Assembly (NCBI RefSeq): GCF_000621165.1
Contig: NZ_JHZA01000001.1
Span: 434,001-498,000, forward strand
Reading direction: 5' to 3'
Source: Enterovibrio calviensis DSM 14347
GTDB taxonomy: Bacteria; Pseudomonadota; Gammaproteobacteria; Enterobacterales; Vibrionaceae
Length of the DNA stretch: 64,000 bases
Translations under genes and position numbers: made by a program
Notes under the pieces: generated by a model
Databases searched by the model: none
Told to the model about the DNA's origin: nothing
Seen by the model: only the letters and a program-made list of their open reading frames with translations
Part shown: one piece after another, positions 15,803 to 25,949 of the stretch
Numbering within the stretch: the stretch's first letter is position 1
How the letters are laid out: every line of letters starts with the position of its first letter

Positions 15803-17301
15803 AGCCACATCACGAAGATCAATAAAGAACTGAACGCGGCAGTGGTCTGCAGGTGTGGAAGCCAGCGCTTGATTTCATGAGAAATCGAGTGATCTTCGAT
15901 CTGCCCGCTTATTCCTTGTCGAGTCCAACGTTGAACATTGGGATGGAAGAAAAGATACACTTTTACCAAGGAACCAATCAGTTGCTCATACCACAGTAGT
16001 GGGACGAAAATTGGGTGAAACTGTCCGGATTGCACAGAGATTAAAAGTACATTCACACTGCGCGTTGCGATCACCCAGAACAGATAAGCGATCACCACTT
16101 TTGTTCCCATGTAAGTTGCGACAACCAATGCCAAGGATGGACCAATTAGCGTCGTCCACATGCTGATACGTTGATCAAGCAAACAAAACCAGAGAAACCA
16201 CCCAGCTCTTCTTGGGCCTAGCGCAATAGCGCGAATGTTACTTCTCAGCATATTGCCGTACCAGCGTGTCATCAGTGACATGCTCGTTTTCACAAAACTT
16301 CCGGATGGGGCATCTTCTAAACACGTTACGGATACATCGGGAAGATAGAGCATTTTCCAGCGTTCCTTGAGCACAAAATACCAGGTGCTTTTGTCATCGC
16401 CCGTCAGCATTCGGATTCGTCCATATCGCCAATGGTTTACGTGGTCATATCGCAAGCTATCAATAAAATCGGGTGACAGGGCTAAAGACGCGCGGTAGGC
16501 AGAAAAGCGACCTGTGAGCACGAGCACGCGATAAGTTAGGCTTAACGAGCTCATGTAGAAATGGCGCTGTGCCATACGCTGGCGGTACCATTGGCGCGTC
16601 AGTGAATTGCCTTTTACGACGGGTTTATTGTGCGTCGTTAACGCACCCAGATCGTGGTAGCGCATCAAAAAACCAGAAACTTTGGTCAGAATGCCTTCGG
16701 GAAGCACGGTGTCGCCATCCATGAGGATCAGAATGCTGTCTTTGGAGACAGGGCGGTCTTCAGCTAGAAGGGTGAGAGCATCCGCCATGGTATTTCGCTT
16801 GCCCGTGCCATCTTGGTCGATGATGTAAAGGCTAACGGGTACACGTTGTTTGAGTTTATCAAACTGAGATTCGATGATACTGATATCGGCTTCATCGGTC
16901 ACGCAAGCCACTGCGCGACATGCCACGCCAAAATTTCCTATTTCGTCAATCAAGGCTTTAAATACGGGGGCGCTAATCTCTGGCGTGGTTCGGTAACAGG
17001 GGATCACCAACAGAATTTCACTGGGTTTTTGAGTCATATCCGCCAGCACTGACAACGCGGGGTAGCGAACGTACTGATAGTAAAGGCCACGCAAGAGGTG
17101 AATGGTTTTCCAGCCATAGCGCCAGATACCGATAATTCCAAGTGTGTATAGTACTTCAGGCTGCACTTTGTCAGAAGGCAATATGGTGTAAATTGCCCAA
17201 AGCCCCAACAGAAGTCCGCCAAAGAATAGCCACCATAAGATAGTCACATGACGTGGGTCATCACGGTGAAAGTTTTTGACGACTAACTTATTCACATTCA
17301 T
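15793..17301 (-). CDS. Alg8-like membrane glycosyltransferase (GT2, processive polysaccharide synthase)
   Basis: 502 residues. Two N-terminal membrane helices (ILWWLFFGGLLLGLWAIYTI and LYTLGIIGIWRYGW) precede a GT2 catalytic domain: ILLVIPCYRT, DQDGTGKRNTMADAL, the metal-binding DxD region LILMDGDTVLP, LTGDDKSTWY (catalytic-base TGDD) and SLMTRWYGNMLRSN, equivalent to the Q/RxxRW product-binding motif. Several C-terminal membrane helices follow (AGWFLWFCLLDQ, GTKVVIAYLFWVI). It most resembles Alg8, the mannuronan synthase, but no algD, epimerase or outer-membrane pore is present, so the polymer is unknown. It overlaps the upstream PilZ/HlyD gene by four bases, the usual pairing of synthase and cyclic-di-GMP sensor. 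Confidence 0.85.
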   Translation of the reverse strand: MNVNKLVVKNFHRDDPRHVTILWWLFFGGLLLGLWAIYTILPSDKVQPEVLYTLGIIGIWRYGWKTIHLLRGLYYQYVRYPALSVLADMTQKPSEILLVIPCYRTTPEISAPVFKALIDEIGNFGVACRAVACVTDEADISIIESQFDKLKQRVPVSLYIIDQDGTGKRNTMADALTLLAEDRPVSKDSILILMDGDTVLPEGILTKVSGFLMRYHDLGALTTHNKPVVKGNSLTRQWYRQRMAQRHFYMSSLSLTYRVLVLTGRFSAYRASLALSPDFIDSLRYDHVNHWRYGRIRMLTGDDKSTWYFVLKERWKMLYLPDVSVTCLEDAPSGSFVKTSMSLMTRWYGNMLRSNIRAIALGPRRAGWFLWFCLLDQRISMWTTLIGPSLALVVATYMGTKVVIAYLFWVIATRSVNVLLISVQSGQFHPIFVPLLWYEQLIGSLVKVYLFFHPNVQRWTRQGISGQIEDHSISHEIKRWLPHLQTTAAFSSLLIFVMWLYG

Positions 17302-18884
17302 AGGTTAAACCAATGTTTGAAAATATCTTTCCAGCCAACAGTTGCCACCACCGTCACTGGTTCATTGACGATAGAATCACGGTCAGAGTCTGAAGGCAGT
17401 ATTTTAATCAAGGTGTATTGTTGTAGTCGTGGAAGGGTTTTCGGTAAGCCACTGAGTGACTCGCCTTCTTCATTGTATATGTCACTATTAGACGCACTGT
17501 AGTATTGGATGTGGTCAACGGTGCCTACCAACTTCTCGTCTCTGCTGGCGAGTCGATACTCAACAGGCATGCCAATTTTAATTAGCTCAGCGCCTTCGAG
17601 TGGCATAAGTGCGAGGATAGAGCGCGCAGTCCGATTTTCTTGGGAAATCGGAGATAACTCGAACACGGAAGTACCAGTTTGAACCACCTGACCATCAGAA
17701 GCATTGATAGTCACGATATAACAATCACAGGGTGCGTAAGCGAGACCACGAGTTTTAAGGCGTTCAATTTCCTCAAGGACTTGGTCTTTTTTGGTGATCA
17801 AGATATCGAGTTTACTTTGTACTTCAAAGGGTGAATTTAAATCACCTTGCGCTTCTCTTGGCGGCACGCCAATTAAAATCTGATCGAGCTTGTGTTCGAT
17901 GTCTTCAATCAGATTATCCATAGAGATTATCTGGCGTTTGATCTCAAAGGTTTCGACACGCTCTAGCTCACGAGAGACTTCATCAACCGTGCCTCTTTTA
18001 ACGCCATTAACATAGAGTGCCAAAATGCGCTCCCTTGTAGCGAGCTCATCTTCAAGTAATTGCTTTTTATTGGTGACGAGTTGAAGTTCGCTAAAGAGAC
18101 GTGAGTTGTAACGAGCCACCGACTCTTTACTTTGGCGAAGCAGCGTTTGGAGATAGTTGATTTGGCTGTTAATGCCGTTCAGTAACTGGGTGTCTCTTGC
18201 CAATAAGTCTGTCCCTTCATCGGTGAATACCGTGAACAGCAGTTCACCTTTCTTCACGAGCTGGCCGGGCTTGTAGTCTCCTAATCGTAAAACGCCGTTG
18301 TTATAACTGCGTTGTGTAAGTACTGGCTGGCTGACGGCAGCATGTTGGGAGGTAATGGACAAAACTCGAGTTTGGATCATCAACGCGGCAGTCACAATTA
18401 ACGTAAGAGAAACAAGAGCAACCAGTGCAAACCGCCACCAGTTTTGCTGCATACGCTTCACTTCTTCTTCGTGAAGCTGCGCTTTCACCCCGTACGACGT
18501 GACACTTTCTAGTGAAATTGTCTCGCCTGTCAGATAGGTATCTACAATGCTTTGCAGCGTTTTTTGGTGGCCGGAGTTTAACGAGTAAAACTGACAGCCG
18601 AGTGCATAGCCATGTTCGCTTGCTCTCATCACTTCGAATTGAACAGGGGTGGAAAAGCGGCCTACGGGAAGGTCAAAACACAGGTTGCCGTGATGCTTGT
18701 CCCCTTTTCTTCCTGGGTATTTTTCATCACCAATTGAGAAACCTCCTACACTCCACTCTTTGGTGGGGTAGAGGATGCCATCAATTTCGATTTGGGCTGC
18801 AAATTCAATTCGTGGAAACTTTCGAGCGCCAGAGCGCGATTGAAAGGTATGAATCGAACCTGTGCTAATTGCTGCAACTCCCAT
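17298..18884 (-). CDS. PilZ-HlyD protein, Alg44-like co-polymerase
   Basis: 528 residues. Residues about 15-130 form a PilZ domain with RKFPR (RxxxR) and EWSVGG at the second motif, with Glu where Asp/Asn is usual. One membrane helix follows at about 150-172 (FALVALVSLTLIVTAALMIQT). The remainder is a periplasmic HlyD/membrane-fusion region with a long coiled coil (about 225-330) between lipoyl-like halves (NNGVLRLGDYKPGQLVKKGEL and APCDCYIVTINASDGQVV). This is the architecture of Alg44, which binds cyclic-di-GMP and activates Alg8. I chose the ATG at 18884: GGAGG lies just ahead and the sigma-54 promoter would leave a sensible 25-base leader. An ATG at 18899 is the alternative. Confidence 0.85.
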   Translation of the reverse strand: MGVAAISTGSIHTFQSRSGARKFPRIEFAAQIEIDGILYPTKEWSVGGFSIGDEKYPGRKGDKHHGNLCFDLPVGRFSTPVQFEVMRASEHGYALGCQFYSLNSGHQKTLQSIVDTYLTGETISLESVTSYGVKAQLHEEEVKRMQQNWWRFALVALVSLTLIVTAALMIQTRVLSITSQHAAVSQPVLTQRSYNNGVLRLGDYKPGQLVKKGELLFTVFTDEGTDLLARDTQLLNGINSQINYLQTLLRQSKESVARYNSRLFSELQLVTNKKQLLEDELATRERILALYVNGVKRGTVDEVSRELERVETFEIKRQIISMDNLIEDIEHKLDQILIGVPPREAQGDLNSPFEVQSKLDILITKKDQVLEEIERLKTRGLAYAPCDCYIVTINASDGQVVQTGTSVFELSPISQENRTARSILALMPLEGAELIKIGMPVEYRLASRDEKLVGTVDHIQYYSASNSDIYNEEGESLSGLPKTLPRLQQYTLIKILPSDSDRDSIVNEPVTVVATVGWKDIFKHWFNL

Positions 18885-18919
18885 AATGCCTCCAGACATC
18901 GTGACTTCATATGGGGACC

Positions 18920-18935
18920 TGCAAATGTCGCGCCA
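18920..18935 (-). promoter_or_regulatory. Sigma-54 (-24/-12) promoter of the Alg44/Alg8-like operon
   Basis: On the minus strand the sequence is TGGCGCGACATTTGCA: GG, exactly ten bases, then GC, with the flanking T and A of the sigma-54 consensus. Transcription would start near 18909, about 25 bases ahead of the chosen start codon. Confidence 0.7.
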
Positions 18936-18965
18936 TACTTACAAGTGTCTTTTTATGAGTCAATA

Positions 18966-18980
18966 GTTCCAAGTTGGAAC
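18966..18980. promoter_or_regulatory. 15-bp palindrome upstream of the sigma-54 promoter
   Basis: GTTCCAAGTTGGAAC is a perfect 7-bp dyad around a central base, 40-60 bases upstream of the -24 element. It could be the binding site of the enhancer-binding protein or of a repressor. The rest of 18981-19202 contains no gene I can support. Confidence 0.45.
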
Positions 18981-19202
18981 TTATTGATAAGTATATAAGT
19001 AAATGAGGGTCATGGAGAGAAATGTCAACATTTCTGCAACGTACAGGAGTGAGGCCGATGTATTTGTTCAATAACAAAGCGCCACAAATTTGCCGCTTTG
19101 TCATTTTTCCCGCCGTTTGATGAAGTTGTTAGCCGAACATTGGGTTGCAAACTGCAAGGGATGCAGATGGTTTTTCGCAAAATGAGTGTTAAAAAAGAAG
19201 AC

Positions 19203-19227
19203 AAAAAAAAGGAGCTTTAGCTCCTTT
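19203..19227 (-). terminator. Rho-independent terminator of the 112-aa gene
   Basis: AAAGGAGCT / AGCTCCTTT form a 9-bp stem (19208-19227), followed on the minus strand by an eight-base T-run. It lies 25 bases beyond the stop codon at 19252. Confidence 0.85.
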
Positions 19228-19251
19228 CTTCGCGTTTTTGTGTTGGATTTG

Positions 19252-19590
19252 TCAGATTTTCTTGGCGCGTTCGATATGGAACAGGTGGATTTCATGAAGA
19301 ATACGCTCAGAGATAATTTCTGAAATGATGCCATCAAACCGAGATTGAAGTGACTGCACCGCAGGGATCATTTGCAGAACACCCGCTTCGTTGTCCGAAG
19401 TGATTTCAACATCTAATTCTAAATCGCAGTCCAAGGTCGCGATGAAGGGCTTCATTCTTTCTAGGATGCAATTTACCATATATTCATTAGAGCTAAGATG
19501 GCAAAGTTCATCACGGATGAGTTCTGTCAGGGCGCAAGATTGCGTCGCTGGTGGCACATTCTCTGTTGGAAAATGGATAACAGTCGGCAT
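19252..19590 (-). CDS. Hypothetical protein, 112 aa
   Basis: I do not recognise this protein. It is a small soluble acidic protein with no signal peptide or membrane segment, predicted to be mostly helical (LTELIRDELCHL, VNCILERMKPFIATL, SRFDGIISEIISERILHEIHLFH). It has four cysteines in the first half, not in an obvious metal motif. Support for a real gene: a GAGAG ribosome-site-like sequence ahead of the ATG, an AT-rich upstream region, and a strong terminator right after the stop. It lies between the polysaccharide operon and the hybrid-kinase gene on the same strand but is separately transcribed. Confidence 0.65.
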   Translation of the reverse strand: MPTVIHFPTENVPPATQSCALTELIRDELCHLSSNEYMVNCILERMKPFIATLDCDLELDVEITSDNEAGVLQMIPAVQSLQSRFDGIISEIISERILHEIHLFHIERAKKI

Positions 19591-19771
19591 GGCGTACTCT
19601 CTAAAAATGTTGAAATCATTAAAATTATGTTTTTTATTGTTTGAGTTAAAATTAATAAAAAAATGCCTATTTGCCTAGGCTGGCCTGAAGATAGTGGAGC
19701 TTAGTTTGCAATAATCGCAAAAAGGGTTCAAAAAGCAACCTTTTCAATCTTGCGTTATCCTTTATGTTCTA

Positions 19772-22700
19772 CTACGGCTTAGTGGCAAGCATTCTCTCGC
19801 ATAGTAATGCTGACTTATTCTGTACTTCATGCAGTAAATTTTCTGGCATGGCTGCGGCTTCTATGTCGTATTGCTCTATCTCTTTACACAGGTCGCCGAA
19901 ATCAATAGCGCCAACCATAAGCGCCGCCCCTTTCATTTTGTGGGCTAGCTTTTTAACTTCAGCGAATTGCTGTTCATTCCATGCTTGTCCTAGCGCTGTG
20001 ATGTCTTTTTCTTGAGTTTGAATGTAGCGGTCAACCAGCATGGCGATCAAAGCAGGGTCATCTCCTGTGGTTTCTCGTAGGGTCGAAAGGTCAAAAGAAG
20101 CGGTGGCCTGATTGTTTTCCTGAGCTTCCTGCAGCGCGACAGGGGATTCCTCGAGGTAGTTAGGGGTTACATCACTTTGGGTACTCTTTGACGCTTGAGG
20201 TGGCGCATGAGCGGACATGATGAGGTGGTCATCGGTGTTTTGACTGCTCTCTCCTGATTCTCCAATTGATGGCATTAGGTCGTTCATCATGTCGATCAAG
20301 GTTTGCTGCTTAAACGGCTTAGATATGTATTCGGTCATCCCTTCGCGCAAACAGCGTTCACGGTCTCCGACCAAAGCGTTTGCTGTCATTGCGATAATAG
20401 GCACGGCAGGTAAGTGGTTAGCCGCTTCTAGCTGCCGGATCTTTCGGGTGGCTTCATAACCGTCCATAACGGGCATCTGGCAGTCCATGAATACCATGTC
20501 GTAACGGTTCGACATAAAGCGTTCAAAGGCGATGGCTCCATTGTCTGCGATAGTGGTTTTACACCCTAACCCTTTCAATATGGTAGTAATGAGTTCCTGA
20601 TTAACAGGGTGATCTTCCGCAACCAAGATAGAGAGACCATCGCGGATTAACGTACTTACTGTTTGTTTAACGCGATGGTTTTTCAGCATTAATGAATGGT
20701 AAATCGCTTCTCGAGAGTGACCCTTTTGATCAAGAGAAACAATACTCTCTAGCATTGTTGTTAGGTTGAAAATATTGAAAGGGGCGGTCAAGGCGGCTGA
20801 GATTGATAGGCTATTCTGCGTAACCGTTCCCTTTATATCAGCGAGATAAAGCACATGTTTAGTGCGTTCGCTCTGCTCTAAAGAGGCCTTAATATCACTA
20901 ATGGATACGGTCTGATCAATCAACGTCATGCTAAATCCAGGCTTTTGCTCCAGCAAACGTATCGCGGCGTTTTCGTTACGGGCGCTTTCTATAGACATAT
21001 TATGAAACGCAAGATACCGCTTAATATTGTTGAGTTGACTGACACAACGAGACACCAAAAGCACTCTCTGGCGTTCGAGTAACGGGGACGGTTTGACGCT
21101 CTCTAATGTGGTGGGTTGTGATACGCCAACGCTTAAGCGCGTTGTAAATACAGAACCTTGTCCAATGTGGCTATCAGCACCAATTGAACCGCCGAGTAAA
21201 TCCACAAATTTACAACATATTGGCAGACCAAGCCCTGTGCCTTGATAGCGCCGCTTGCTGGAATTATCGATCTGAGAGAAGTTTTCGAAGACTTTCGCAA
21301 GGTTTTCCTCACTGATACCAATGCCGCTGTCCGTCACTGTAATTTCGATATCGCATTTATCACCAGTCCGACGCAATAGGTTGATTGAAACGTCGACAAA
21401 GCCTGAATCTGTAAACTTAGCCGCGTTACCGGCAAGGTTGACGATGATCTGTCTCAACTTGGCAAAATCAGACACCAATTCTGGTGGTAGGGTGGGGTCG
21501 ATATAAGAGGTAAAACAAACCTCTTCTTTGACTCTTGGGGCAACGATGTTGGTGACATTTTCCATGAGCTCCGTCAGCGTAAAGGCCTCTTCTCTGACGG
21601 TCATTTTACCGGCCTCTATTTTGGACAGGTCTAGGACGTCATTAATGATATCGAGCAGCGCATTCGCTGAGCTTGAAATCGTGTCGTTGTAGTGTCGTTG
21701 CTCGTACGACAGTTGGGAATTATCTAGGACTTCAGACATACCAATGATGCCATTTATCGGCGTGCGAATTTCGTGACTCATCATGGCAAGGAAATTGGAT
21801 TTCGCTTCGTTGGCGTGTTCCGCTTCTTCCTTGGTCTTGATCAGGGCTTCATTCACTTCTTGGTTCAATTGCGTTTGTTTGTCTGAATACAACATGCTGC
21901 AAATGCTTTTTACTACAGGAGAAATCCAGTTGATTTGCTGGTCTGAATAGGGTTCTTCTCGTCCTGCGAGGACGATAACACCAATGGCTTCGCCCTTGGT
22001 GATCAAGGGTAGTAGTGCGTAGTTCGGACAAATAGTGCCGTCCTCACTGCTGGCCGGTGCAGTGTCGGATGAAAACTCAGTTCGTCTCTGGCTAATGGCA
22101 GATTCAGCAATCGGTAAAAGGTGGTCTGGCAGGTGGTCGAAACTGCTAGCGAGTCCGGCAATTTGATGTTTAAAAAGGAGTTTTTGCTCGCCATTTTTAA
22201 TTTCAAGCATCGCAGTGACTTTACTGTCAGTGAACGTTGCTAACACGATCAGGGCTTTTCGGAACGAACGTTCTGAATTTCCTGTCGTCATGTACATGTC
22301 TTGTACCGTGTTGAAGACAGAATATAAGGCATTGCTCCGGCTGAGTTTGGCTTCTGTATTGGATTGCTGAGTAATGTCTCGGATGTTAAGAACCACGTAA
22401 TAGCGATTACCAATGAGCTGATTACTGGCTTTAATATTGAGAAATACGGTATCAGCGTGATTGCCTTGTTGTTCAACTCGGCTGAATTCGCCTAACGCGA
22501 TTGCGCGTTCTTTAGAGTCCTCAAGGACATCGATTAAACCGGAATTCTCATCTGAGCGGTATTCATCAAGGGGCACATTTTTGAGTATTTCTTGAGGGAG
22601 CCCAACCAGCGCTTTAGCTCGGTCGTTGATGGTAATCGCTTGGCCAGAGTCATTGATGACGATGACACCGTCAGCATAATGTCGAAGAATGGATTCTAGA

Positions 22701-23749
22701 TAGCGTTGGCTAAAGCCAATTTTTAAGACTGACTTTGCGTGCCTCCAAATGAAAAGGGAAAAAGCGAGTGTGACCACGAGAAATGCAAAGGCTAAGTAAG
22801 TGCGCGTTTGTTCAACGATACTTAAGGCTTTTTGTGCACTAAATTCAACGATAAGCCCTACGGGGTAGCTATCATGCCATTGCCAAACACCAATTGATTG
22901 GTGGGGGAGATGGCCGTTAAACCCTTGGGTGTTAAGCATAAAGGCGTTTGATTGAGAGCTGAGTAAATCAGAAGGTGTGGCATGTGCTGTGGCCTTTGGA
23001 GCCGATTCGAGATTCATGGGAACAGTTGACGAAGTGGTTGATGCGGCAACCACGTTGCCTAATCGATTAACCGCGAAAGCAAAACGTGTTGTGTCTCCAT
23101 TATGTGTTTCGAAAAGCTTGTTGAAGTCGTGGCTATTTCTTGTGACCAGCAAGATAGGGGCTGAAAACGCGGGCTGTTCGCTATGCGTAAGCACCGTTCC
23201 CATGGTGATAGTTGGCTTAGCGGTAGGGCTATTTAAATTCTCTGGAGGCGCGACAAACTGCGTATTCGACAAGATAGTAGAGGCGTGGCGCTGGTAAGAT
23301 TGGATGACAGCATTTTCGTGTTCTGGGTTAAGGTTTATCACTAACTCTCCACTCGGGGAGAAAATAGCGATGTTACTAAATTGAAAGCTGTCTGCATAAA
23401 GCTCTAACGCAGTATAAATCGAATCTTCGGCGTGCAGTTTTCTTCCTTCGTAGACGCCGGTGTCTCTCAGAATTCTGAGTACTTGCTTATCACTTGCAAT
23501 GATTTTCAGCTCTCTCTTTCTGTGCTCTTGCCAATCACCGATCGCGCTGTTCAAACTGACGATTTCGGCCTGCAAAAAGTAATTCAACTTTTGTTCAGTA
23601 TCTTGGTAGATAGACCGGTAAAACCACAGAAAAGAGAGCAGTAATAGAATGATTACTGCGCTACCGCTGAGAAAGAGTTGTGCGAGTGTATGGCGAGATT
23701 CACGACTGGAGAGCAACAAGTTCGTATGCATTTCTTCCTCGCTAGCCAC
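19772..23749 (-). CDS. Hybrid sensor histidine kinase with PAS, GAF, receiver and HPt domains
   Basis: 1325 residues. A membrane helix (about 26-47), a periplasmic sensor region (about 48-320), a second helix (about 325-345), a PAS domain (about 355-475), a GAF-like domain (about 490-625), then HisKA with [15 protein letters not shown] (His about 658) and HATPase with [19 protein letters not shown] and [10 protein letters not shown] degenerate receiver ([11 protein letters not shown]) precedes an intact one ([25 protein letters not shown], Asp about 1088). The C-terminal HPt has [14 protein letters not shown] (His about 1268). All steps of a phosphorelay are present. It overlaps the upstream REC-hemerythrin gene by eight bases, so the two probably form one pathway. 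The signal is unknown. Confidence 0.92.
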   Translation of the reverse strand: MASEEEMHTNLLLSSRESRHTLAQLFLSGSAVIILLLLSFLWFYRSIYQDTEQKLNYFLQAEIVSLNSAIGDWQEHRKRELKIIASDKQVLRILRDTGVYEGRKLHAEDSIYTALELYADSFQFSNIAIFSPSGELVINLNPEHENAVIQSYQRHASTILSNTQFVAPPENLNSPTAKPTITMGTVLTHSEQPAFSAPILLVTRNSHDFNKLFETHNGDTTRFAFAVNRLGNVVAASTTSSTVPMNLESAPKATAHATPSDLLSSQSNAFMLNTQGFNGHLPHQSIGVWQWHDSYPVGLIVEFSAQKALSIVEQTRTYLAFAFLVVTLAFSLFIWRHAKSVLKIGFSQRYLESILRHYADGVIVINDSGQAITINDRAKALVGLPQEILKNVPLDEYRSDENSGLIDVLEDSKERAIALGEFSRVEQQGNHADTVFLNIKASNQLIGNRYYVVLNIRDITQQSNTEAKLSRSNALYSVFNTVQDMYMTTGNSERSFRKALIVLATFTDSKVTAMLEIKNGEQKLLFKHQIAGLASSFDHLPDHLLPIAESAISQRRTEFSSDTAPASSEDGTICPNYALLPLITKGEAIGVIVLAGREEPYSDQQINWISPVVKSICSMLYSDKQTQLNQEVNEALIKTKEEAEHANEAKSNFLAMMSHEIRTPINGIIGMSEVLDNSQLSYEQRHYNDTISSSANALLDIINDVLDLSKIEAGKMTVREEAFTLTELMENVTNIVAPRVKEEVCFTSYIDPTLPPELVSDFAKLRQIIVNLAGNAAKFTDSGFVDVSINLLRRTGDKCDIEITVTDSGIGISEENLAKVFENFSQIDNSSKRRYQGTGLGLPICCKFVDLLGGSIGADSHIGQGSVFTTRLSVGVSQPTTLESVKPSPLLERQRVLLVSRCVSQLNNIKRYLAFHNMSIESARNENAAIRLLEQKPGFSMTLIDQTVSISDIKASLEQSERTKHVLYLADIKGTVTQNSLSISAALTAPFNIFNLTTMLESIVSLDQKGHSREAIYHSLMLKNHRVKQTVSTLIRDGLSILVAEDHPVNQELITTILKGLGCKTTIADNGAIAFERFMSNRYDMVFMDCQMPVMDGYEATRKIRQLEAANHLPAVPIIAMTANALVGDRERCLREGMTEYISKPFKQQTLIDMMNDLMPSIGESGESSQNTDDHLIMSAHAPPQASKSTQSDVTPNYLEESPVALQEAQENNQATASFDLSTLRETTGDDPALIAMLVDRYIQTQEKDITALGQAWNEQQFAEVKKLAHKMKGAALMVGAIDFGDLCKEIEQYDIEAAAMPENLLHEVQNKSALLCERMLATKP

Positions 23750-24743
23750 CTTGGGAGAAGGTTGATTTGTATTGTGTGTCTTCCTGAACGACGTGTTTCA
23801 CCCACCAAAATCGTAACAGCCTGAAGAAGTCTGTTTTATAAAAGCTCGGATCTGCTTGGCATTTTAATACGACGAATTCTGCTTGCTTTAATAACCTTGC
23901 ATGGATGTCTCGATGGATTTTCAGACGAGCGTATTCGTGTTCTTCCAAGAGGGCTTCTTCGCGGGAAATGTGCTGGCTGACGTAGTGTTGAAATCGCTTC
24001 GAAATATCTTCAAAAACAGCCCCCTCTTCATGGCTAACAATCAGATCGTAGGTATCGTTAATGATGTTCAATAGACCTTTATTGCTGGCATCTAGCTCGT
24101 CGTTACCGACGGAAAAACGGTCCTGCCACTTGATGAATTTTTTTCGGTTATCTTCCTTCGGTGGGACAAACGGTTCGGTAGATTGAGGCTCAAAGTTGCT
24201 GCTGGACGCTACTATGGGCTCGGGCTTTTGGCCATGGATCAACATATCGAATTCTCTAAGATCTTCGTCGTTGAAGGCCACCGTTCCGTTGACTTGAAAG
24301 GCCGTAGATTTAGCCGGATCTTGTTGGTACATCGAAAAATAATGTTCGACGGTTTTCTTGGGTTTAGCTTGTTGAGTGAGCTGATTGATGCGTTCTTGTA
24401 AAGATTGTCGATTGACAGGCTTGACCAAAAAAGCATCAACATCGAATGAGATACATTGAGCGATGACACTTTCCGACGCGTTTGCAGTGAGAATGATAAT
24501 AGGGATGTCGTGAGGCAAACCATATCGTCCGCTTCTGATCAGGCGCAGCATCTCCAGACCATCAATGGGCTCCATTTGTAAATCGGTAATGATGAGAGAC
24601 GGCCTGGAGTGATAGAGTTTTGATATTGCATCAGCGCCGTCAATGGCCATGACGCATTCTTTAAATCCAAGCGACGTCGCCATGATCGCGATTGTTTCGC
24701 GAATCATCTCGTGATCATCAACGACAAGGCATCTCTCTAACAT
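23742..24743 (-). CDS. Response regulator with C-terminal hemerythrin-like domain
   Basis: 333 residues. An intact N-terminal receiver ([42 protein letters not shown]) is followed by a linker and, from about residue 205, a bacteriohemerythrin-like helical bundle: [51 protein letters not shown] and [10 protein letters not shown]. Most di-iron ligands are visible, but the first, normally His after the LD/ID motif, is Asn here (DASNKGL). The domain may bind iron weakly or respond to oxygen or nitric oxide differently. There is no DNA-binding domain, so output is by protein contact. It is the first gene of the pair with the kinase at 19772. Confidence 0.85.
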   Translation of the reverse strand: MLERCLVVDDHEMIRETIAIMATSLGFKECVMAIDGADAISKLYHSRPSLIITDLQMEPIDGLEMLRLIRSGRYGLPHDIPIIILTANASESVIAQCISFDVDAFLVKPVNRQSLQERINQLTQQAKPKKTVEHYFSMYQQDPAKSTAFQVNGTVAFNDEDLREFDMLIHGQKPEPIVASSSNFEPQSTEPFVPPKEDNRKKFIKWQDRFSVGNDELDASNKGLLNIINDTYDLIVSHEEGAVFEDISKRFQHYVSQHISREEALLEEHEYARLKIHRDIHARLLKQAEFVVLKCQADPSFYKTDFFRLLRFWWVKHVVQEDTQYKSTFSQGG

Positions 24744-24811
24744 CTAGGGTTCCCAATAAAATACTTTTACCTATATAAGGGATAGCCTATATCGCTGATT
24801 TTTCAATAAAA

Positions 24812-24832
24812 GAGACGGATGTCTCATAACTA
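24812..24832 (-). terminator. Weak hairpin between azlD and the REC-hemerythrin gene
   Basis: GAGAC-GGAT-GTCTC (24812-24825) is a 5-bp stem. On the minus strand it is followed by TTTTATTGAAA, and on the plus strand by a run of eight T about ten bases on. It may help end azlCD read-through, but the stem is short. Confidence 0.3.
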
Positions 24833-24870
24833 TTTTTTTTGTGTTTGAGGAGAGTCTCGTTCTGGCAATG

Positions 24871-25176
24871 CTAACGAATAAACCAAAAGAAAATCATCGA
24901 AATAACAACCGTCGTTAATGTATTTAAACGAAGGAGACTAAGCAGGCAAACAAAGACCCCAGCGATTAAAAATGGGTTTTGAAAGGAAATATCTAAATCG
25001 TTTTGTGGAAAGACCAAAAACGGCACCGCAATTGCTGTGAGTACCGCGGGCGCACTGTATTTCAAAATACGTTGCATGACGGGAGTCACACGAAAAGGAA
25101 TGCTCTTAGAAAGGAAGAAATAACGCACGGAAAACGTAATACATGCCATGCCGATGATCATTGACCAAGTACTCAT
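24871..25176 (-). CDS. azlD: AzlD-type small subunit of a branched-chain amino acid exporter
   Basis: A 101-residue hydrophobic protein with three to four membrane helices (MIIGMACITFSVRYFFL, YSAPAVLTAIAVPFLVFP, FLIAGVFVCLLSLLRL, TVVISMIFFWFIR), typical of AzlD. It pairs with AzlC, the large subunit, to export branched-chain amino acids or analogues. It overlaps the azlC stop by four bases, so the two are translationally coupled. Confidence 0.88.
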   Translation of the reverse strand: MSTWSMIIGMACITFSVRYFFLSKSIPFRVTPVMQRILKYSAPAVLTAIAVPFLVFPQNDLDISFQNPFLIAGVFVCLLSLLRLNTLTTVVISMIFFWFIR

Positions 25177-25910
25177 GCCTCGCCCTCCTTATTGAGTTTC
25201 TTTGGTGGCAGGATGTTTTCACATAGAAAACCTGACACCATGCCAATAATGGCTGCAACAATTAGCGCATTGTTGATCCCCGTAAGAGTGAGCAGCACGA
25301 TGGCGATGGCAGAGACCAACACACTCACTAAAATTGGAATGTCTTTTATCGTTGGGATAACCAAAGCGATGAAGGTGGCAGCGATAGCAAATTCCAATCC
25401 AAGCTCTTCAATATTGTCGAACTGTGTCCCCCCTAACACACCCACCAAGGTGGCAAGGTTCCAGCAAACGTAAAAAAACGTGCCAGTGATGAGTGCGTAG
25501 TAGTGATCGAAGTGGCCAGTTTTTTCGGTGTGCACAGCACTGACGGCATACATTTCATCCGTTAAGACAAACCCTAGCGCCAATCGCCAACGTAGCGGAA
25601 GCACTTGTATGTGTTGACGCAGGTTGACGGAATAGAGCAAATGCCTAGCGCTGATAACAAATGTGGTGCCAAACAGTGTGCTTGCAGGCGCACCTGCAGC
25701 CATCATGGTGACGCCTGAAAGCTGTGCCGCCCCGGCAAAAACAAGAAGTGACATTGCTTGCGCTTGCCAAGGCGTGAGCCCTGCTTGAATACCCAACGAT
25801 CCGCATAGTACGCCCCAAGGTAGGACGGCGAGACTGAGGGGAAGCATGTCTGCACAGGCGCGCAGCCAGAGACGAGATTGAGAGCGAGACACGGGGAATT
25901 CCTTTTGCAT
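25173..25910 (-). CDS. azlC: AzlC-type large subunit of a branched-chain amino acid exporter
   Basis: 245 residues. LPLSLAVLPWGVLCGSLGIQAGLTPWQAQAM and FAGAAQLSGVTMMAAGA are AzlC-family hallmarks, followed by SARHLLYSVNLR, LTDEMYAV and several C-terminal helices. Inner-membrane protein working with AzlD. It is 39 bases downstream of an AraC-family regulator on the same strand, so that regulator probably controls it. The exported substrate is not fixed by sequence. Confidence 0.9.
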   Translation of the reverse strand: MQKEFPVSRSQSRLWLRACADMLPLSLAVLPWGVLCGSLGIQAGLTPWQAQAMSLLVFAGAAQLSGVTMMAAGAPASTLFGTTFVISARHLLYSVNLRQHIQVLPLRWRLALGFVLTDEMYAVSAVHTEKTGHFDHYYALITGTFFYVCWNLATLVGVLGGTQFDNIEELGLEFAIAATFIALVIPTIKDIPILVSVLVSAIAIVLLTLTGINNALIVAAIIGMVSGFLCENILPPKKLNKEGEA

Positions 25911-25949
25911 GGTTATCTCTTTGATGAAAACAAGGTAGTCCCTGTTTTA

